Of a stretch of 64,000 nucleotides of DNA, positions 59,982-64,000 are shown one piece after another. The stretch spans positions 124,001 to 188,000 of the forward strand of contig NZ_WUAF01000009.1 of NCBI RefSeq assembly GCF_009800965.1, in the 5' to 3' direction. The notes below the pieces were generated by a model, which had not been told where the DNA came from, did no database searches, and saw nothing but the letters and a program-made list of their open reading frames with translations. The position numbers were made by a program, and so were the translations under genes. Position 1 is the first letter of the stretch, and each line of letters opens with the position of its first letter. This DNA comes from Cognatazoarcus halotolerans. GTDB taxonomy: Bacteria > Pseudomonadota > Gammaproteobacteria > Burkholderiales > Rhodocyclaceae.

Positions 59982-60401
59982 TCAATCCATCGGCATCGCC
60001 CGTCGGTCGTTCAGGGCCAGCCAGCCGCGCACCACGCGGTACATGACCCACAGCCCCGCCAGCGCGACGATGACGAAGAAGAAGGGGATGCCGATGATGG
60101 TGATGAACATCAGATAGGCCACCACAACCCACATCGCGGCGTACCAGAAGGTGCGGATCTGCCAGCTGAAATGGCTGTCGAGCCAGCTGCCGCGTACTTC
60201 TCCGCGCTTCACGTAGTTGAGGATCACCGCGATGATCGAGGGGATGCCGCCGACGAAGCTGCCGACGATGGTCGCCGAGGTGGCGATGCCGGTGATCACC
60301 GAGATGGCGTGCAGCGCGTAGATCAGGTGGGTGAGCTTGATCATGCCTTCGCCCGGACGGTAATCGTGGCGCGCGGGGGAGAGGATTTCTGGCTCGCTCA
60401 T
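59982..60401 (-). CDS. Small membrane protein, DUF4870-like
   Basis: 139 residues with three or four membrane helices. The first is THLIYALHAISVITGIATSATIVGSFVGG, and the others span TFWYAAMWVVVAYLMFITIIGIPFFFVIVALAGLWVMYRVVRG. The pattern HLIYALHA...SFVGGIPSIIAVILNYVKR resembles the DUF4870/Tic20-like family found widely in proteobacteria, of unknown function. It is monocistronic as far as can be seen, in the space between ltaE and the giant gene. Confidence 0.8.
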   Translation of the reverse strand: MSEPEILSPARHDYRPGEGMIKLTHLIYALHAISVITGIATSATIVGSFVGGIPSIIAVILNYVKRGEVRGSWLDSHFSWQIRTFWYAAMWVVVAYLMFITIIGIPFFFVIVALAGLWVMYRVVRGWLALNDRRAMPMD

Positions 60402-60520
60402 GTCTGTTTCCTTGATAACGGGTGGTCATGCACTTGGGACAATGCGGGCGGAAGACTACATCTTCAAGCGCGCTTACCTTATTTAACCCTGCCGGCGCTG
60501 GTGGGCAAGCGGCCGGAACT

Positions 60521-61567
60521 TCAGGCCAGCGCGGCCGCAACCAATGCGATCAGCTCGTCGACCGCCACTTCCGTGCTCGCCCAGGAGCACATGAAACGCG
60601 CACCGCCACCGATGAAGGTGTAGTAAACCACTCCGGCGTCACGCAGCGCGGCATCGGCCGCCGGCGGCAGGCTGACGAACACGCCGTTGGCCTCACAGGG
60701 CGAGATCAGGCTCACGCCGGGCAGCGCGCACAACCCCGCGGCCAGTCGCGTCGCCATGCGATTGGCGTGAGCCGAGCGATGCAGCCAGGCTTCGTTCTTC
60801 AACATGCCGAGCCAGGGCGCGGAGAGGAAGCGCATCTTCGAGGCGAGTTGCCCGGCCTGTTTGCAGCGCCACGCGAACTCGGCCGAGAGGTCTCGATCGA
60901 AGAACACCACCGCCTCGCCAATCGGCAGCCCCATCTTGGTGCCACCGAAACACAGCACATCGACACCGGCCCGCCAGGTGAGGTCCGCGGGCTTCGCACC
61001 CAGCGCCGCAACCGCGTTGGCGAAGCGGGCGCCGTCCATGTGCAGCCTGAGCCCGTTTGCACGCGCCTCCGACGACAGCGCAGCCAGCTCGTCGGGCCGG
61101 TAGACCGTGCCGGTTTCGGTGGTCTGGGCAATCGACACCACGCGCGGGCGCGGATAGTGGATGTCGCTGCGGCGCGTGGCGAGCAGGCGCACATCGGCCG
61201 GCAGCAGCTTGCCTTCGCGGTGCGGCGCGGTCAGCAGCTTGGTGCCGTTGGAAAAGAATTCCGGTGCGCCGCATTCGTCGGTCTCGATGTGTGCGGCGTC
61301 GGTGCAGATCACGCTGTGATAGGACTGACACATGGTGGCCAGTGCAAGCGAGTTGGCGGCAGTGCCGTTGAACACGAAATAGACATCGCACTCGGTCTCG
61401 AACAGCTCGCGCAGGTGGTCGCACACCTCGCGGGTGAGCGCATCGTTGCCATAGGACGGCAGCCAGCCGGCATTCGCCGCCTGGAGCGCTTCGAGCGCCT
61501 CGGGGCAGATTCCGGCAGTGTTGTCGCTGGCGAATTGGGTGCGCCAGCCAGGCAGGCTCGTATCCAT
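60521..61567 (-). CDS. ltaE: Low-specificity L-threonine aldolase
   Basis: 348 residues from ATG 61567, which has GGAGACCCTCC upstream. A PLP-dependent fold-type I enzyme; the lysine that binds PLP lies in VLCFGGTKMGLPIGEAV, and RLHMDGARFANAVAALG carries the cofactor aspartate region. It cleaves L-threonine and L-allo-threonine to glycine and acetaldehyde. It is divergent from the dedA gene, 117 bases away. Confidence 0.93.
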   Translation of the reverse strand: MDTSLPGWRTQFASDNTAGICPEALEALQAANAGWLPSYGNDALTREVCDHLRELFETECDVYFVFNGTAANSLALATMCQSYHSVICTDAAHIETDECGAPEFFSNGTKLLTAPHREGKLLPADVRLLATRRSDIHYPRPRVVSIAQTTETGTVYRPDELAALSSEARANGLRLHMDGARFANAVAALGAKPADLTWRAGVDVLCFGGTKMGLPIGEAVVFFDRDLSAEFAWRCKQAGQLASKMRFLSAPWLGMLKNEAWLHRSAHANRMATRLAAGLCALPGVSLISPCEANGVFVSLPPAADAALRDAGVVYYTFIGGGARFMCSWASTEVAVDELIALVAAALA

Positions 61568-61684
61568 GGAGGGTCTCCGGGCAGCTCGGTTGCGATGGTT
61601 CATCAATGTAATCGATTGCCCCGCTGCCGCGCTCGGGTCGCTGTGCGATCATGCGTCTCGCCCCCGCCTCACCGGAAAACATTC

Positions 61685-62254
61685 ATGTCGGTCACCGAAC
61701 TCGTCTCCCATTACGGCTACATCGCCGTGGCCGTGGGTTGCCTGCTGGAAGGCGAAACGGTATTGCTGACCGCCGGCTTCGCTGCTCACCGGGGCATGCT
61801 GGATCTGCCGGCAGTGCTTGCGGTGGCCTTCGTTGCGAGCGCACTGGGGGACCAGATCTTCTTTCAGCTGGGACGCCACCAGGGCCCCCGACTGAAGGCG
61901 CGCTTCCCCGCTCTGGCGCGCAATGCGCCGCGGGTCGACGGACTGCTGGCACGTCATCACACCCTCTTGATCCTCGGCATCCGCTTCATGGTCGGCCTGC
62001 GCGTGGCCGGCCCGATCCTGATGGGTTCGGCCGGCATCGCGCCGCTGCGCTTCACCATGCTGAACCTGACCGGAGCCGCGCTCTGGGCCACCGCCATCGG
62101 CTCGGCCGGCTATGCCTTCGGTGCCGTGATCCAGACTTTCCTGCGCGACCTGCGACATCTCGAGGAAGGCATCCTGGTGGCCCTGCTGATCGTCACCCCG
62201 ATCGTGCTGCACCTCTTTCACCGCTGGCGCGGCAAGCGCCAGCGCGGCGATTAG
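61685..62254 (+). CDS. DedA family membrane protein
   Basis: 189 residues, with four or five membrane helices. Family signatures are [19 protein letters not shown] (E near the first re-entrant helix), [17 protein letters not shown] and [19 protein letters not shown] (G-x-R-x-x-x-P). DedA proteins are implicated in undecaprenyl phosphate/lipid recycling and proton-dependent transport. The stop overlaps the convergent ubiD stop by four bases. Confidence 0.92.
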   Translation: MSVTELVSHYGYIAVAVGCLLEGETVLLTAGFAAHRGMLDLPAVLAVAFVASALGDQIFFQLGRHQGPRLKARFPALARNAPRVDGLLARHHTLLILGIRFMVGLRVAGPILMGSAGIAPLRFTMLNLTGAALWATAIGSAGYAFGAVIQTFLRDLRHLEEGILVALLIVTPIVLHLFHRWRGKRQRGD

Positions 62255-63744
62255 TCGAGCCCCAGCTCGCCCCACATCGTGTCGACCCGCGCCTTGACCT
62301 CGTCGTCCATGACGATCGGCGTGCCCCATTCCCGCGTCGTTTCCCCCGGCCATTTGTTGGTGGCGTCGAGGCCCATCTTCGAGCCAAGCCCGGCCACCGG
62401 GCTGGCGAAATCGAGGTAGTCGATCGGCGTATTGTCCACCAGGGTGGTGTCGCGGGTGGCGTCGACACGGGTGGTCATCGCCCAGATCACCTCCTTCCAT
62501 TCGCGGATGTTCACATCCTCGTCCACCACGATGATGAACTTGGTGTACATGAACTGGCGCAGGAAGCTCCAGATGCCGAACATCACCCGCTTGGCATGGC
62601 CCGGATACTGCTTGCGGATGCTTACCACGGCGAGCCGGTAGGAACAGCCCTCCGGCGGGAGGTAGAAATCGGTGATCTCGGGAAACTGCTTCTGCAGCAG
62701 CGGCACGAACACCTCGTTGAGCGCCACGCCGAGCATGGCCGGCTCGTCGGGCGGCTTGCCGGTGTAGGTGCTGTGGTAGATCGGATTCCGGCGCATGGTG
62801 ATGCGCTCGATCGTGAACACCGGGAAGGCGGCCTGCTCGTTGTAGTAGCCGGTGTGGTCGCCGTAGGGGCCTTCGAGCGCCTCCTCGCCGGGATGGATCA
62901 CGCCCTCGAGAACGATCTCGCTCGAGGCCGGCACCTGCAGCTCGGAGCCGCGGCATTTCACCAGCTCGGTCTTTGCGCCGCGCAGCAGCCCGGCAAACTG
63001 GTACTCGGAGATGCTGTCCGGCACCGGCGTGACCGCGCCGAGGATGGTCGCAGGATCGCAGCCTAGTACCACTGCCACCGGAAAAGGCTCTCCGGGGCTG
63101 CGCTGCAGGTGGTCGCGAAAGTCCAGTGCGCCACCGCGATGGGCCAACCAGCGCATGATCACCTTGTTGCGGCCGAGTACCTGCTGGCGGTAGATGCCGA
63201 GGTTCTGGCGCTTCTTCTCCGGCCCGCGGGTAACGACAAGCCCCCAGGTGATAAGCGGCGCGGCATCGCCCGGCCAGCAATGCTGGATCGGCAGGCGGCC
63301 GAGATCGACCTCTTCGCCCTCCCAGACCACCTCTTGGCACGGGGCCGAGCGGACCTCCTTGGGGGACATGTTCATGACCTGCTTGAGCACCGGCAGCTTC
63401 TCCCAGGCATCCTTGAGGCCCTTTGGCGGCTCGGGTTCCTTGAGATAGGCGAGCAGCTTGCCCACCTCGCGCAGCGGCGTGCTCCAGTCGTCGTCGGCGA
63501 CGTCCTCGCCCATGCCCATCGCCACCCGCTGAGGGGTACCGAACAGATTGGCGAGCACCGGGATCGACTGCGCCACGCCGCGCGTCACCGGCTGCTCGAA
63601 GAGCAGCGCCGGACCACCGGCGCGCAGCACCCGGTCGGCAATCTCGGTCATCTCGAGGTGGGTATCCACCGGCACCTTGATCCGCTTGAGTTCGCCACGG
63701 CTTTCGAGTTGGGAGATGAAGTCGCGCAGGTCGTCGTAACGCAT
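62251..63744 (-). CDS. ubiD: 4-hydroxy-3-polyprenylbenzoate decarboxylase UbiD
   Basis: 497 residues, full length. It starts [22 protein letters not shown], typical of UbiD. The active-site segment [16 protein letters not shown] carries the E and D of the prFMN site, and [20 protein letters not shown] follows. UbiD uses prenylated FMN (made by UbiX) to decarboxylate the ubiquinone precursor. A perfect hairpin lies just upstream of it. Confidence 0.95.
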   Translation of the reverse strand: MRYDDLRDFISQLESRGELKRIKVPVDTHLEMTEIADRVLRAGGPALLFEQPVTRGVAQSIPVLANLFGTPQRVAMGMGEDVADDDWSTPLREVGKLLAYLKEPEPPKGLKDAWEKLPVLKQVMNMSPKEVRSAPCQEVVWEGEEVDLGRLPIQHCWPGDAAPLITWGLVVTRGPEKKRQNLGIYRQQVLGRNKVIMRWLAHRGGALDFRDHLQRSPGEPFPVAVVLGCDPATILGAVTPVPDSISEYQFAGLLRGAKTELVKCRGSELQVPASSEIVLEGVIHPGEEALEGPYGDHTGYYNEQAAFPVFTIERITMRRNPIYHSTYTGKPPDEPAMLGVALNEVFVPLLQKQFPEITDFYLPPEGCSYRLAVVSIRKQYPGHAKRVMFGIWSFLRQFMYTKFIIVVDEDVNIREWKEVIWAMTTRVDATRDTTLVDNTPIDYLDFASPVAGLGSKMGLDATNKWPGETTREWGTPIVMDDEVKARVDTMWGELGLD

Positions 63745-63772
63745 GGTCTGATCCGAAATTGGGCGTGGGCAT

Positions 63773-63825
63773 TATCCGGCAAAGCGAACGGGCCGCACAG
63801 GGCGGCCCGTTCGCTTTGCCGGATA
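63773..63825. terminator. Perfect 23-bp inverted repeat between ubiD and the edge gene
   Basis: TATCCGGCAAAGCGAACGGG... (23 bases, 63773-63795) is exactly complementary to 63803-63825 with a seven-base loop. It begins four bases after the stop of the minus-strand gene at 63830. No T-run follows, so it may terminate or serve as an RNA-stabilising stem. Confidence 0.6.
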
Positions 63826-63829
63826 CGGT

Positions 63830-64000
63830 TCAGATTCCGAGAATCTTCATTGCCTTGGCCAGCGTATCGACCGAAGCCTGATGGCCGCCCGCCTTGTGCA
63901 GGGCCTCGCCCTCGGCGCGCAACTTCTTGACTTCTTCCATCTGCGCCATGCTCAACTTTGGCCCGGCGGCCATGGCGTCATCGATCTTCTTCATGTCGAC
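63830..64000 (-). CDS. C-terminal part of a small protein of unknown function, truncated by window edge
   Basis: The minus strand shows about 56 codons open to the window edge and ending TGA at 63830. The visible end is helical and charged (MAQMEEVKKLRAEGEALHKAG, ASVDTLAKAMKILGI). The pattern of paired helices is TPR-like, but no family is recognised. The start is outside the window or at one of several in-frame ATGs within it. Confidence 0.6.
   Translation of the reverse strand, partial: VDMKKIDDAMAAGPKLSMAQMEEVKKLRAEGEALHKAGGHQASVDTLAKAMKILGI

Overview
The window is GC-rich, densely packed bacterial DNA. The gene families suggest a betaproteobacterium, and Rhodocyclales (Zoogloea/Thauera/Azoarcus-like) is my best guess. 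The reasons are an exosortase B (XrtB)/Eps-type exopolysaccharide locus with several PEP-CTERM proteins, an N-type rotary ATPase operon, and beta-proteobacterial housekeeping genes (ubiD, ltaE, trhO). No rRNA, tRNA, IS element or CRISPR array was seen.

Layout. 1-5.6 kb (minus strand): a truncated sugar-nucleotidyltransferase, cysQ, UDP-glucose dehydrogenase and a one-piece ABC exporter. 5.7-12 kb (plus): an N-ATPase operon in the order atpD-C-Q-B-E-F-A-G. Genes overlap or abut tightly, b and delta are fused in AtpF, and atpR is absent, leaving only a 25-codon GTG-started remnant. 12.1-18.4 kb (plus): a large membrane c-di-GMP protein (PhnD-like sensor, PAS, PAS, GGDEF, EAL, CZB), a secreted clan-A glycosidase and a PEP-CTERM protein. 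18.4-30.3 kb (minus): an eleven-gene exopolysaccharide operon, epsD-epsE-epsF-epsG-xrtB-epsI-pyruvyltransferase-wecG-type GT-flippase-like-acyltransferase-polymerase/ligase. 30.5-36 kb: two PEP-CTERM genes, the outer-membrane protein EpsL, a divergent undecaprenyl-phosphate sugar transferase, and a CAAX-type protease of the kind found with exosortases. 36-41.9 kb (plus): dacB, trhO, a glutathione transferase, and an AMP-phosphorylase-like enzyme paired with a PRPP-synthetase paralogue.

41.9-59.8 kb (minus): a type I secretion unit made of HlyD adaptor, ABC exporter, a PEP-CTERM protein and a 4651-residue giant substrate. By hand parsing, the giant protein contains six blocks of exactly seven ~55-residue repeats, which I read as six seven-bladed beta-propellers. 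These are separated by calx-like modules and followed by nine PKD domains. 60-64 kb: a small membrane protein, ltaE, a DedA protein, ubiD and a truncated gene at the right edge.

The main system-level observation is a shared set of sigma-54 (-24/-12) promoter matches with the strict GG-N10-GC spacing. They lie a short distance upstream of the eps operon, of two PEP-CTERM genes and of the giant type I substrate, with a weaker one before a third PEP-CTERM gene. This suggests that matrix polysaccharide, exosortase substrates and the giant secreted protein are one RpoN-dependent regulon for building an extracellular matrix.
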